DNA of 64,000 nucleotides. Source: Dactylonectria macrodidyma. Taxonomy: Eukaryota; Ascomycota; Sordariomycetes; Hypocreales; Nectriaceae. This document shows, one piece after another, positions 1-11,937 of this stretch. The notes below the pieces were generated by a model that was given only the letters and a program-made list of their open reading frames with translations, was not told the origin of the DNA and did not search any database. Both the position numbers and the translations under genes were made by a program. The stretch covers positions 930,001-994,000 of the forward strand of contig JAGMUV010000009.1 of the NCBI GenBank assembly GCA_020744425.1, given 5' to 3'. Numbering within the stretch: position 1 is the first letter of the stretch; every line of letters begins with the position of its first letter.

Positions 1-711
1 CTGCCAGTTCATCTTGGACGAAGAGCCGGGGGGGAGGGGTGCGCGGAGATGGGCCAGAGAGGACCTTGGGGACCACTGGACCAAGGAGAGGACGAGTATG
101 AAAAAATACGGGCGTGCTGGAGACGGCATGTATTCGAGGCGCTTGTCCTATTCGGGGGAGGCATCAAGTTGATGTTGCTCCTTTTGGTTAACGAGCAGGA
201 CGGGATAGGGAGCTTCACTACTTTCTTTAGCAGAATTGTGTGTCATTGGGTTGCCCGGATGATTCCGCCGGGCCCAGGAGTTGGCGGTTTCGTAACAATT
301 GAGTCTTGTTTCCTTCCTCCGTTGACTGCTTGACCCAGGCGCTCCACGACAGCCTGGGCGATGTGATAACCCCCAATGCCGTGGTCGTAGTGTTTCCCAC
401 CCCCCTCCAGGCCATGTGCAGACCGCCCGTCGATGTGTGTCATCATGTGATGCGCCGGAGGTTGTTGTAGCCAAGGGCCATGTTCAGCGGTAGTCTCCAA
501 GACGTTGATCAACCCCATATTAAACGTCACGTGACCATGCACGTGAGGGACAGGCCACTGAAGTGAGGCCATGGTTGCGCAAGTCGGGTGATTGAACAAA
601 GCTGAACCAAGGAAGCATGCTGGTTTCTTCCATTCGGATCCTTCCGTGAGCCTAACATGGCGAGACAATCCAGGTCGCATGTCACTTTCTCAAAAGCTCG
701 CCTTAATGACT
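1..711. other. Leading stretch with no recognisable gene
   Basis: Several overlapping open frames of 60-145 codons occur on both strands. None shows a family motif, and none has an obvious splice partner. The stretch lies just downstream of the stop codon of the minus-strand gene at 712-1302, so part of it is probably that gene's 3' UTR. Confidence 0.5.
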
Positions 712-1302
712 TCACGCCGCGGCACCAGTCGTCGAGGGACGGGCAGCGCCGCCGCCGCGTGGAAGCCAAGGACCTAGGGCCGGCAAGCCTCGCGCTTTCT
801 CGAGGCGCTCCCAGGGGTTCTCGTTAGTTGACGGGTCATAGTATCCATCATACCAGGGACCCGGCGGCGGAGGATCCTGGGGTCGACGAGATTGGAAGGG
901 AGCTTGATGGCCAGTGGCAAACCCTCCCTGCGGTGCGGCGGGACGCTGAGGCAAGCTCGCCGGGCGCACTTGCGCCGGGGCCGGGGCCGGGGTCGGGGCG
1001 TCAGTCCCGACGACATCATCGTCGTCGAGGCCAATCTCATCGACGTTGGAGCGGACGGTGGGCGCAGGGCCGAGGGCCGTGGAGTTGGCACCCGTGGCGG
1101 AAGGCTTCGGTTGTGAGATGAGAACCGCATCGGCGCGGGGGTTGTAGCGGCGCTTCTTATTAGGGTGCTGAGCGCCAAAGGAGGCGAAACCCAATGCCTG
1201 CGCCATGAGGGCCTCGTCATCGTCGAGGTCGTCATTGGGGGGGCTGACATCGACGTCGGCTTCGACGTTCGCGTCTTCAGGGGCGATGGAATTGGGATCC
1301 AT
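712..1302 (-). CDS. Conserved-looking fungal protein of unknown function (196 aa)
   Basis: Single-exon frame from ATG 1302-1300 to TGA 712-714, 196 codons. The N-terminal third is acidic (DDDEALMAQALGF near residue 28), followed by FGAQHPNKKRRYNPRADAV, where the basic KKRR patch could be a nuclear signal. The middle is Pro/Ala-rich low complexity. The C-terminal third holds an aromatic block (GPWYDGYYDPSTNENPWERL, about residues 147-166) ending in LEKARGLPALGPWL. The contrast between two ordered, conserved-looking blocks and a disordered linker suggests a real protein. I do not recognise the family. A nuclear or RNA-processing role is a guess from the basic patch only. No intron is needed. 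The next gene downstream on the plus strand begins 1.3 kb away. Confidence 0.7.
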   Translation of the reverse strand: MDPNSIAPEDANVEADVDVSPPNDDLDDDEALMAQALGFASFGAQHPNKKRRYNPRADAVLISQPKPSATGANSTALGPAPTVRSNVDEIGLDDDDVVGTDAPTPAPAPAQVRPASLPQRPAAPQGGFATGHQAPFQSRRPQDPPPPGPWYDGYYDPSTNENPWERLEKARGLPALGPWLPRGGGAARPSTTGAAA

Positions 1303-2645
1303 GGCTGGCGGCCTCAGAAACCGGGCGATCGGGCGGAGAAGGTTTCAGCGAATTGGTACCGGGTGCGGAAATAAAAGGCGAACGCGGGGAGCGCCAGCGA
1401 GAGTAGCCGAGGATGCGGGTGAGCTCGAGGGATGCGGCGAGGACGAGATGGAGGAGAAGAGAATGCGCCTTCGTGAAAATCCGGGGATGCGTCCAGTTCT
1501 TGGCGGGGCCGGATGCCTGTAGCGGCCCGGGCTCGCGGTAATGGGGTTGGTAGAGCCTCACAGCCTTACGGATTGGGATTGGCACGTGTGGCTTTGCTGT
1601 GGCTTGCAGCGTCATTGATCTCTGGAAGGTTGCCGTCTTCTCTCACCTTTTTGGCGTGTGTACGTACCGACTTGAGAGGTTGAGCAATGAGAAGTGGCAA
1701 TTGGCATGTGATTGCGGATGAGAACTCAACAATATTTGTACAGACATTCATCATGACGTGGTGCAGTTTTGGAGAGAGGAGGAATGATCCACCAAGAAGG
1801 CCCCATTCACATGCCAAGACCAGAGACCAGAGGTCAAATGAAGTACGCATCAAAGCAATTTTCAGAGTGCGTCCTCAATAGCAAATACAAACCCATAAAG
1901 AATATTGCTATTCTCACAGTTATTAGCTTTTTTGTAAATCCTCCACGTAACCTACTCTCGCGGCATTCTACAAAGTCGCCAGTGGCTTGTAAACCATCAC
2001 CAAAGAGTGACATGGGGGTCGCAGTTTCACCCAAGCAGCAGCAACCGCATTCTAACATGCTCACATCTCCACATTTCAGCATAAGCTTTATCGCATGCAA
2101 TGAAGCTTTCTCGGCCGTCAATTATTTAATTTTGAACTGAGGTTGGCAATATATCTGCACAAGTCACTGGTTGAAAAGTTTTGCGTTTACTGGTGTTGCC
2201 AAGGACAGGTGAAGTAAGCACGCGTGCATTTACAAAGTGAAGATATCATGCGAAATGTACAAGAATTTGATGTTTGTTGCATGCAACGGGCCGCTAGTTT
2301 GCAGATTGGATGAAAGTTGATTGAGGCATGGTGGCACCTAATAGACACTTCGAGATAGGCCTGCTATAGGAAGAGAGCCTTTTGGTGAAATTAATATTGA
2401 GCGAGGCCAAAATTAAATCGAATTAGTAGTCGAATCAACATAGTTTTCTGCCTCATGTTTGTTTTAGAATCAACATGGGACGAGAAGTAATTGCATACCT
2501 GGCACTTGCTTGTCATACCGTCGATCATTTTCGTATGACCTAACAAATCACACTGCAAGTACCACGACCCTGCAAGTTTCAACATCACACTTCCACATCA
2601 GAAACCTTTCACAACTCCAAAAGGAAGACCTAAGCATCACCTACA
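1303..2645. other. Divergent intergenic region
   Basis: This is about 1.3 kb between the minus-strand gene starting at 1302 and the plus-strand gene starting at 2646. It should contain both promoters. From about 1,700 on it is noticeably more AT-rich than its flanks. No RNA gene, repeat or convincing coding frame was found. Confidence 0.6.
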
Positions 2646-3245
2646 ATGGCCACTCCGCCAGTGAATATTACCCTCAGCCTCCCATCTAAATACGCCTCCT
2701 CTCCACCGGAAGCGTCCTCAGCGCCCGGGCTCGACTGGCTCACAGCATCCTGGACGGTGACGCACTCGACACTCTCCATGTGGCGGTCGGCGCGCAACGT
2801 GCGCATCACGTACAAGCCGCTACCGGCCAACAGCAGCGGCAGCGCGCGGCTAGACGACCTCGTCGAGTACGAGCCCTCGGGCAAGGAAGGCGTGCTCAAG
2901 TCGGTGGCGGGAGTCGACACGCAGGCATCTGGCGGCAGAGCCGGCTGGGACTGGCGCGGCAAGGGCATGTTGATGCTCATCACGAGCCACTGGGAGGTTT
3001 TGGGCTGGGGCGAGGCGACAACGGCCGAAGGCGTCAGGGAGCGGTGGGCTGTGACCTGGTTCGCGCCGACGCTGTTCACGTCTGAGGGACTGGACGTCTA
3101 CTGCGACCGCAAGGAGGGCCTCAGTGCCGAGACATATTCCGCGATCCGCGAGGCGCTGGGGGGTTTGGACGCGGCTGCGTTGGTCGGTATGGTGGAGAAG
3201 GATATGAAGCCGGTTGAGATTCGACTTCCGCGGGTCGAGGCTTAA
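2646..3245 (+). CDS. Lipocalin/calycin-like fungal protein (199 aa)
   Basis: Single-exon gene from ATG 2646 to TAA 3243-3245. The sequence resembles a widespread fungal family with a lipocalin-like beta-barrel, recalled from family knowledge and not searched here. Supporting blocks are LDWLTASWTVTHSTLSMWRS (about residues 30-49), NVRITYKPLP, a DDLVEYEPSGK strand pair, GWDWRGKGMLMLITSHWEVL (about 99-118) and WAVTWFAPTLFTSEGLDVY (about 133-151). Tryptophan-rich strands with short turns fit a barrel that binds a small hydrophobic ligand, but no ligand or reaction can be named. There is no signal peptide, so it is probably cytosolic. The gene converges on the LENG1-like gene, with stop codons 174 bp apart. 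The family-level call is fairly sure and the function is unknown. Confidence 0.8.
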   Translation: MATPPVNITLSLPSKYASSPPEASSAPGLDWLTASWTVTHSTLSMWRSARNVRITYKPLPANSSGSARLDDLVEYEPSGKEGVLKSVAGVDTQASGGRAGWDWRGKGMLMLITSHWEVLGWGEATTAEGVRERWAVTWFAPTLFTSEGLDVYCDRKEGLSAETYSAIREALGGLDAAALVGMVEKDMKPVEIRLPRVEA

Positions 3246-3419
3246 TGCTACGATGAGGTCGGATGATGAGCGTGTACGTTTGGGATACCACACTTTATGC
3301 ACCGGTGTCATATCCTGCTTAGATTCACAACGGGGCAGCCTTTTACTTGTTTGGTTTTCGTGTTCGATTATCGTGGACTTATATTCAAGCATGGGGTATC
3401 TAATTAACTGTTTGCAACA

Positions 3420-4585
3420 TCAATCTCTATGTCCACCTCTTGGTTGTCTCTCTCCGTCATCTCGCGCAGGTGAACGAGAATCCCGTCTTCTTCGTCGCCC
3501 TTCGTCTTCTCTTCTCCCTTTGCTTCTCGTATCATTTCTGGATTCATCTCGGTCATGGTGGTGCCCATGTCTGCTCCGTCTCCTGTCTCTAGAGTCATCT
3601 CTGGCATGTCTGTCACGGTGACTTCTTGACTCCTCTTGGTCCCTGTCGTGATGTTTCCTGTCCGTTGACCGATGCCTGTGATCCGAGTGCCGGGTGGATC
3701 TGTCCGTTTCCTTCTTCCCTTCTCTTTCGTCATGCCTTCGCCGGCGCTTTTCTCGATGGCGCTCCTCTCGACGAAGCTGCTCCAGCTGCGCGGCTTGTTC
3801 TTCCTGGAATTGCTTGCGCTCTTTTTTCAGCTCCCGGACCTTAGATGCGCCCTGCTTCATCATCGCCAGCGGGTCACTGGCAACGATACGTTTCGTATCC
3901 CGCTCTCTGCGCTGCGGGTCCTCCCTGCCCCAGACGTTCTTCATAAGCGCTTGCTGCGCGCTTGGGTTGGACTGCGAGTACCAAGGGCTAGAGATACCGT
4001 CCATTCCCGCCGCGTTGGAGAGGCGCATCGTGTATTGGTCCTCAAAACTCTTCTTCTTCTCCTTGGCTTCCTTTTCTGCCTCCTCATTCTTCTCGGCATG
4101 CGCTCTGGCCTTTTCGTCTCCAAAGAGGTCGATGTGTCCTGCATGATCGACAATGGGTGCAGCGCTTGTTGCCTTGCGCTCCGGCTCGAGAGTCTTGACA
4201 CTCAGCTCATTCTTCTCTCGAGCTACTCGCAGCTCAAATTCGGTATCGTCTTCATCCGGTCGCTTTCGTTTTCGTCGCATAGACCCTGACAGGCGTTGCA
4301 CGCTGCCACCTGTGAGCTCCTGGTGCTTGGGTGGTTCGTCATCTTCGATTAGGGGAGGCGCTTCGCCTCTCAGGATAGCTAGTCGGCGCTGCGCATCAAT
4401 CTCTTGCATGCGCTGTTCCTCGGCCTCTTCGGCAGCCTTGGCGGCGGCTTCGTCGCGACGGACGCGCGCGATGTTGTCGGCATTGTAGACGTTCCATGAC
4501 TTTTTACCTAGCAAGTGGCTGTGGTAGATTTGGTCAGTACGTTAGAAAAAAGAATCCAGACTCAGTTAGTCACTTACAGTGGCAT
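3420..4585 (-). CDS. LENG1-like protein with CIR N-terminal domain, spliceosome-associated
   Basis: Two exons. Exon 1 is 8 coding nt (4585-4578, ATGCCACT), the intron is 4577-4519 (59 nt, GTAAGTG donor, CAG acceptor), and exon 2 is 4518-3420. The joined N-terminus reads MPLHLLGKKSWNVYNADNIA, followed by RVRRDEAAAKAAEEAEEQRM. This is the signature of the Cir_N domain shared by LENG1, CIR and CWC25-type proteins. The total is 368 aa. After the domain come a Lys/Glu-rich coiled region and an Arg/Ser/Asp/His-rich tail (about residues 270-368) like those of splicing factors. Family members are associated with the spliceosome, so a nuclear role in pre-mRNA splicing is inferred. Without the tiny first exon the frame has no ATG in the conserved region, which fixes the start. 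Confidence 0.87.
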
Positions 4586-5082
4586 CCTGGCCTACGCGCA
4601 GACGAAATTAGGAACGGAATTGCTAGGCACACCTGGCGTTGCAAGCAGTGGAGGAAGTTTATTTGGATGTGTCATGAAGCCGAATTCATGACGGATCAAC
4701 CATTTCAGGCTGCTTCTAGGAGCGTCTTGGTGACCTGCCTGGGCCAGTGCGGGAAGGCGGGGCTAATCCCCTCGAAGCATCCAAAAATGGCTACGTATGA
4801 CATAGGGAGCCAGACCGCTAAGCCCCGTTAGGCACTAATGCTTCGAAACTGAGCTGAGACTCTGGGGCCTGCCTGCCTGTGACAGTCGCCCCTCGTTGGC
4901 GTCAGCATATGGAAAGCTCCAGCATGGCGCCTTTCACCACTAGAACTTAGACCTTTCAACTTCCAACACCACACCCTTCCAACCCGCACAAAGCTCTTGA
5001 CCCAATTACCCCCGACGACGGGTTACACACGAGTCTGCTATAGCGTCATCCTCTCCCGATCGTCCCCTCCTCCACCGCCGCA
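4586..5082. promoter_or_regulatory. Shared divergent promoter region, LENG1-like gene / SEC18
   Basis: This is about 500 bp between two divergent start codons (4585 on minus, 5083 on plus). A pyrimidine-rich stretch (about 4,940-5,080, with CTCCTCCACCGCCGCA just before the ATG) looks like a 5' leader of SEC18. No specific operator was identified. Confidence 0.5.
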
Positions 5083-7721
5083 ATGTCGAGAACCCCCTTC
5101 AGCGGGTTTGGCTTGCCTGGATCCAATAGAGGGCCATCAGGCGGAGGCCAACAGCCACATCCCCAGAGAGCACCGTATGGTGATCCTCGCCAGCAGCAGC
5201 CGCAAGGATACGGTGGCCAATACAACGATCCTCGAGCACAGCAAGGCAGGCCTCAGGGTGGTGGCTACGCCGACCAGCCTCGCTCGCCCGGTATGTCGCG
5301 ACACTTAGAGAAGCCCACTGGTGGTGGCAGAGAGGTTCCCTTGCGGGTTGAAAAGGTCACCGACAAGTCGCTCCAGTCCAGACTCATCTACGGCAACCTG
5401 TGAGTACCCTCCGCCTTTGCGAACTCATTGAGGACACATCTAATATAGGAGCCTAAACTTTAAGTTGCGCCGTTTCGCCCGATGACTTCCCCCCCAACCG
5501 CGACGGTTCCGATCTCTACATTATGCTTCGAGGTGGTCAGCCCGCTGGCGAATATGTCGTCACCGCCAAACCGGTTCCCGGCTTCCCTCCAGGCGGTATT
5601 AGCTTGACCGATCCTCAGCGATCATGGGCTGGCATTACCATGAGAGACACATTCACGGGTCAGATCTACGACCCATTCGCTACTGGAGGCAAGGCCTACC
5701 TTGGCTCGATTGATCTCGAGATCGGCTTCGCCTCACCAAACAAGAAGACCGAGGTTCCCTATGACGAGGATGAACTGTCTAAGATGTTCATTGACACATA
5801 TCAGAACCAGGTCCTCTCTCCGAGCCAGCGCATATTGATGGATGTCCGAAACATCCCTCTTCTCATCGTTGTCAAGACAGTCGGTCTCGTTGACCTGGCC
5901 ATGTCATCGGATGATTCTGGAAAACAAACTCACAGAGAACCCCACGCCCGTGGCATCTTAACTAGCCAGAGCCGAGTTCTCTTCCACCGCGATGGAAAGG
6001 GCGATTTCAACCTAAAGCCTTCCATGTCGAAGCCCAACTCCAACGCCATTCTCGCCCCCGACTTCAAGTTTGAGGACATGGGCATCGGTGGTCTAGGTGA
6101 TGAATTCGCTACCATCTTCCGTCGAGCCTTCGCGTCTCGAGTATTCCCCCCAGGCCTGGTCGCCAAAATCGGCATTCCTCACGTCAAGGGAATGCTGCTA
6201 TACGGTCCTCCTGGAACTGGAAAAACGCTCATTGCCCGTCAAATTGGAAAGATGCTAAACGCCCGTCCTCCAAAGGTTATCAACGGCCCTGAAGTGCTCA
6301 ACAAGTACGTTGGTCAGTCAGAGGAGAACATTCGAAAGCTGTTTGCGGATGCCGAAAAGGAGTACAAGGAGAAGGGAGATGAGAGTAGCTTGCACATCAT
6401 CATCTTTGATGAGCTGGACGCCGTATGCAAGCAGCGAGGTTCAGGGGCTGGCGGCGGCACCGGTGTCGGCGACAGTGTGGTGAACCAGCTGCTGTCTAAG
6501 CTTGATGGTGTTGACCAGCTCAACAATATTCTCCTCATCGGAATGACCAACCGAAAGGACATGATTGATGATGCGCTGTTGCGACCTGGTCGACTCGAAG
6601 TTCACCTTGAAATCTCGTTGCCCGATGAGGAAGGTCGCCACGAGATTCTCAAAATCCACACATCCAAAATGCGCGAGAACGGACTCCTAGACCCTGATGT
6701 TGACGTGGCGGAGCTTGCTGGGCTCACCAAGAATTTCTCGGGAGCTGAGCTGAATGGTCTGGTCAAGGCTGCGGCATCGTTTGCCTTTTCCCGCCATACC
6801 GAGGTTGGCCAGCTTGCCGCTGTCAAGCAAGACGTGGCCAACATGAGGATCAACCGCAGCGATTTCATGAATGCCTTGACTGAAGTCCGCCCGGCTTACG
6901 GCGTCTCTGAGGCCGAGCTTGAGGATGCTGTCCGTCTGGGTATCATCCCTTACGGTCCTCATATCAACCTGACCGTTCAGGAGATGATGCGCGTCGTTGG
7001 CATGATCAAGGAGGACCCTAACAAGTTCAGCACATCTGTCCTATTCCACGGACCCAGGGCATCAGGCAAGACAGCCCTGGCAGCGCACATTGCCATGCAG
7101 TCCGGATTTCCGTTTGTCAAGATGGTGACGCCGGCAGATCTTGTGGGATACCGCGACGACTTCGCCAAGAAGGACTACGTACACAAGGCTTTTGCGGACG
7201 CCTACAAATCGCCTGCCAGTATCCTGATTCTAGATGACTTTGAGCGCCTGATCGGTTGGAACCCTATCGGCCAGCGCTTCTCGAACGTCATGCTTGAAGC
7301 CCTGACAACTCTATTAGTTTCGAAACCGCCCAAGGTAAGTCGAGTCGTCTCAAACACTACCATTAACAATACTAACAGTATCACACAGGGTCACCGCCTT
7401 TTGATCTTCGTCACCTCCTCCAAGGCCTCTGTGCTCAGATTGCTCGAGATCGATATGGATTTCGCCAAGAGAGTGCCGGTACCTGCCGTGAACAGTTTGC
7501 AAGAGCTTGCCGTAGTATTGCAGGATTCCCGTATGTTCAACACAGCCGATGTGGGTCAGGCAATCCGCATTATCCAGGGGCGCACGGGCTCGGACCAGGT
7601 TGGTGTTGGCATTAAGACAATCCTCGACTGCATTTTCGAGGCACGGGCTGGAGGCAACCAGGAAGTACTGGAGACGTTCACGGACCTGCTTTGCGAGAAG
7701 ATCCAGGAGTTCAGGGGTTAG
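5083..7721 (+). CDS. SEC18: SEC18/NSF vesicular-fusion AAA ATPase
   Basis: Exons are 5083-5399, 5465-7334 and 7389-7721, giving 839 aa. Intron 1 (65 nt) starts GTGAGTAC. Intron 2 (54 nt) starts GTAAGT, ends CACAG, and is a multiple of three with no stop. SEC18/NSF is the hexameric ATPase that, with alpha-SNAP (Sec17), disassembles SNARE complexes after membrane fusion in the secretory and endocytic pathways. The order visible is a Gly/Gln/Pro-rich N-terminal tail, an N domain (GNLCAVSPDDFPPNRDG from about residue 104), D1 with Walker A GPPGTGKT near residue 352 and Walker B IIIFDELDAV, and a degenerate D2 with GPRASGKT near 633 and ILILDDFERL. Length and domain order match the family. The junction after GNL was chosen because it restores the N domain. 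Confidence 0.96.
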
Positions 7722-10700
7722 AGTGGCTGGTTACGGATAATGACTAGGTGGACGATAGGGAATAGACGTTTATCGTTGTGTTTGAGTACCATAAGTTTAG
7801 ACTCATCTTTATAGAAGATGTTTGAACAGTCCACAGAGTTTGGCCATGGACACCCATGAGTGGTGTCAACAATATGAGATGCGATACTTGATAATGCCCG
7901 CCATTTTAGGATATTTACGATGTTGCAAGTCTGGTTCTTTCTCATGTGGATTAAAAAACTCGCTGTATGCAATAGTTTACAAAATTTTAAGACTCTGCCA
8001 AAAGTCATTTCAACAGCGCGACATGCCAGATTTAGAAAGAAGCGGGGAAAGTTTATCAACTGCAATTACCCAAAAGAGGTGCAGCGGAATAGATAGGTTG
8101 ATTCGTCTCAATTGTGCATTGAATTGTCCAAAAGCGGTTGTACAACGTTCCAGATCTACAAATGCGGTGACGTTTGTGGCTTGTGGTGATCTCAAAAAAC
8201 AATGAGCCAAGGTTTAAATTGAGTCAGGAATACGACAAGAGCCATAGAATCATGACACGAGAATCGAATGCGGCGAACTGGCATAAGCACGGAAGGGAAC
8301 ACACAATGCCGTGATACTCAACTCATGGTCACCGCCTTTGTGCGAGGCCAAAAACTACCGCATCGGGGAGGGGAACTAGGTCGAGCGATGGGGGCTCCAT
8401 TGGTGCTCTACGCGCGCGGGCTCCAAGAGTCACAGGGCCCTGGGAATGACTCGTGGGGGTGCATGAACTGGGTGAGGGGCAAAAGGAACAAGACGCTTTG
8501 CGGAGGCGATGCGTGGTAGTGTCATGCAGGAAAGCAGATGGTTTATCAAGTCGGGGCGGCGATACCGGTGAGAGGGTCCAGTAAAGACCGGTGCTTGGTA
8601 GATGGAGTTGTTGCGGCGATAGGGACAGAGTCATGAGTTCTGTTAGACTGCATTTAGAAGGTAGCTTAGACATACCGGTACCTATTTTCGTAGAGTAGAG
8701 GCCCCAGTGAGGTAAGTGGGCGGCGTTGAGAGCGGGCGGGCGGGCGGACGGAACGGGAGGCGGGATGGGGATGGGATGTGCCATGTGCCAGGCGAGTGCC
8801 ATGTGGGATGGTAGTTTTTCTTGGTCACCTTGTTTCCGCTTCAGGCGCATTCATTCCATTGTCGGAGCGTTGGACACTCGGTAACTGGGTCGAGGGCGAG
8901 CCGCAATGGTGACATGGTGACGAGAAAAACCGTGGATAAGGCGAGGTGTAGGGTAGCATTGCCGCAGAGGATTCGGCAAGGGCGCCAACCGTTCCCCGGG
9001 TGAAGATGGTTGTGTGCCACCAGGCGGCCTCGGAGGATGGATTTGTTTGTTTTTCATGTGTGAAAAGCAAAAGCCATAGTTCGTTTGCAGGCTGGATTTG
9101 CTTATTCTGTTCCCTTTCTCTTGGTCCCCTCGTGTCTGGTGAGACAAGACATGCATGTATGCACGCACGCACCATGGCTGGGACAGTGGCTGCACCTACA
9201 GCTGTCTGCAAGGGCACGAGGCGTTACCCGGGGCGCTGGGTTAGAGGGCTGGGGAACATGCACGGAGCGCTGAAGACGGCCTCTCGTCGACAGCCCTGAT
9301 AATAAGCGGCTCTATGCACCCCCCGGTTCTGGTGACAGGCATACAAGGCGCGGATGCGAGCCATCGTCAAAGCGCACACGATGGTGATGTGATGTGTGAT
9401 GTGTCGGGTTCCCTGCTGAGTAACACTGGAGAATAGAGCGAAAAAGAGAGACAGGACAGGCTGCACAGAGAATGAAGAGGACCGTCAGCGACCGAACTGC
9501 CCAATTGAGGACGGGGCCGGGCGTAGTGGTTGGTTGGTGGCAGTATGATGGTGGCATGGTTGCATAAAGAGGGCTGTCGACCCATGCACGGCTCATGCAT
9601 CATGCACGACGACGCAAGAGCTTGTTAATCAGACTGAAGAGGGAGAGCCTTTTCTTCTTCTCCTCCTTCTCTTGTCGTCATCGGCACGCTTTCTTCTGGA
9701 ACGACTTGGCAGTTTGTGTCTTGGAGGGGGGCGGGTATGAGATGATTCGTGGCGTCACGAAGCAGAGGCATTAGGCATATGTCATGACAGATTGATGAGC
9801 GGTTGATCGATTCATGCCCAGCCATCATCGCCCGCCCACCGCACTGCCGGGTGCTAGACCGCCAGGGCCTTGAGACGCTGCCGAGAAGAGACCCGTACAG
9901 TTCTTCTCGAGTACACACTGTACCTGTTTTTGGGCAACAAGCCAGAACCTGAGGCGGGCCGCTGGGGGAGGCAAGTACTGTAAAATTGCCTAGCACGATG
10001 TGCGATGGAGTCTCCGCGATTGGGGCGACGGGCTAACATGGGGGATCCCTGACGTCGAGCCCAGGCTTTTGGGACCCAACCAGAAGCCCATGACCCCCGT
10101 CATTGACCCATATCTCTCTTCCCAGCCCGGGCCCAGTGCGTCCGCGTCTGGTCCCGTCGCCGGCCCTCACTTTCCCACAGTCTACGCATGGGAAGAGTGA
10201 ACACACACAAAAGGAAAAAGAAAATAAACATGGGTCGGGTCTGTTGCAGAGTCTGCGAGGCTTCTTCCCTGGTTGGAGATGACATGACATGACCCTGGTG
10301 GTCCCTCCCCCTCCCATCTGTTGCTGTACTTTCTTTTTTCGTATTGGACGCAGCCCCTTATATCATTTTCTGTCATTTCAGCTCCCGTTGGTTGGCCCCT
10401 CTCTCTTTCTCGCTGGCGTCTGCAACCACTGGTGCCTTTTCGTCCCGACTCGACTGCGGCTTTCAGCAGCATCCAGAAGGTGGCCCGCGACTGGTTCTAG
10501 TTTGACGCTTCGTCTCCTTTCCCGCCCAATGGGTGCGTAAACCCCCCCGGCCCGGGAGAGACCAGCCCCAGTCCCCGCCTGCGAGCCCGCTGCAACCATC
10601 TCTGGCCCCCCCTCCAACTTCCCTGAGAGACTGCCGGAGCGCTCACTGGCCGGAGGGGACAGCCCTTTGGGGTTTGGTGGCTGGGGGGTTTTCCCGCGCG

Positions 10701-11937
10701 CAGAGGTACCTGCTACCTGGGACGCCGACGGCCTGGTTCCCATCGCGTGGCGCGCCAGCGGAGGGCTGCTCCGGGCTTACCGGCTCTTAGCCAACGCCTA
10801 GCAGGATTCTTTAGCACTGTTGTTAGCACCGTCTGCAGCGCGTCCAGCTGTGTCCCCAACCCCGGCGAGCTGGTCGCATCTCGCTCGTTAGTCCCAGGTA
10901 AACGGTACCTGTAGCACTCTAGCACCGACAACGACTGCTAGTGCGTTTGGCCGAGAAAAGCTGGGTGGAACTCCCGAGTCTTGTTCCGGCCGCTCGCCCC
11001 ACTTTCCACTCGCGCGCACTCATCTCGTCGCCATCCAACCCAACGTCGGCTCTCTCTGTCTAGCCTCAAATCCCCCCCCCCCCGGGCGCCATAGTGTGAG
11101 AAGTGCGTGTGTGTGTCTGTGTGTCTCTCAAGTTCTCTTTGCCGCGCCTTGTTGCCCTGCCTCGTGGCTCTTCTACTGCTCGGGTTCGGTTTTGGGTCTT
11201 CCCTGCCTTGCCAATGCTACTCGTGCCAGTCATACCTGGCTGTTCCTAGACTCTACCTAATAACGCCCATGTTTTTTTTTATTCTTCCTTTTGCTGCGAG
11301 TCCCGTGCTGTAGGTAGCGTTGCCTCGAACTCGACCTGGACCTTCTCGCTCTGTTGCTCTCTCCCTATCCCACCTCGTCTCAGCACCCGCAATCTCGACG
11401 ACAACCTATCACCACCACCACCTGCGACGAGGACAACAACAACACAACAACAGCGCAAGATCCGCGACACAACGACGAGTGCGCAGCGACGCCCCCCTTG
11501 TGATATCCACTGAAAAACAACGTATATTCGGCCGCTGTATGGCGTCGTCACGTCTTGTACGTCCTGGTCCTTCATTGTCCTTCCCCCCCTCGCTCGTATC
11601 CCCATTTCCCATTCAAGGACCCGCTCTCCAGATGGGCCTGCTGCTGGGGGACCTCGTTGCGAATCAAACCTGGCGCTGAAGGGCAATTAAACCTCGCCAG
11701 CGCTCGACCTCACTCTCGGTCTCGCCGCGGTCATCACATCCTCTCCTCTTCCACCCTCTCCCCCTCTTGCGACAACCAACCGTGACGATATGCGCCTCGA
11801 CGGCTGCCACCTTCGCTGCTGCTCCTGCTAACTCAATGCCTTGGCCTCCAGCTCCCGTCGCCTTGAGCACTGCCGGCTGTGCCCTCTCCTAACGAAGACG
11901 ACGACACCACGACGACCTCGAGCCAGCGGCCGTGCCC
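7722..11937. other. Long gene-free interval and probable long leader of the LTE1-like gene
   Basis: This is about 4.2 kb with only short, mutually overlapping frames and no family motif. From about 10,200 on the plus strand becomes C/T-rich with runs such as the poly-C at about 11,070-11,083, a GTGT/CTCT tract near 11,106-11,130 and CAACAACA tracts near 11,430-11,450. That texture is typical of long fungal 5' UTRs. A leader containing upstream short frames for the RasGEF gene is the simplest reading. A non-coding or very divergent small gene at 8-10 kb cannot be excluded. Confidence 0.45.

Noticed and set aside
712..1302. Calling this protein a specific snRNP or Utp component
   Set aside because: The resemblance was only general (acidic N-terminus, KKRR patch). 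No diagnostic domain could be named.
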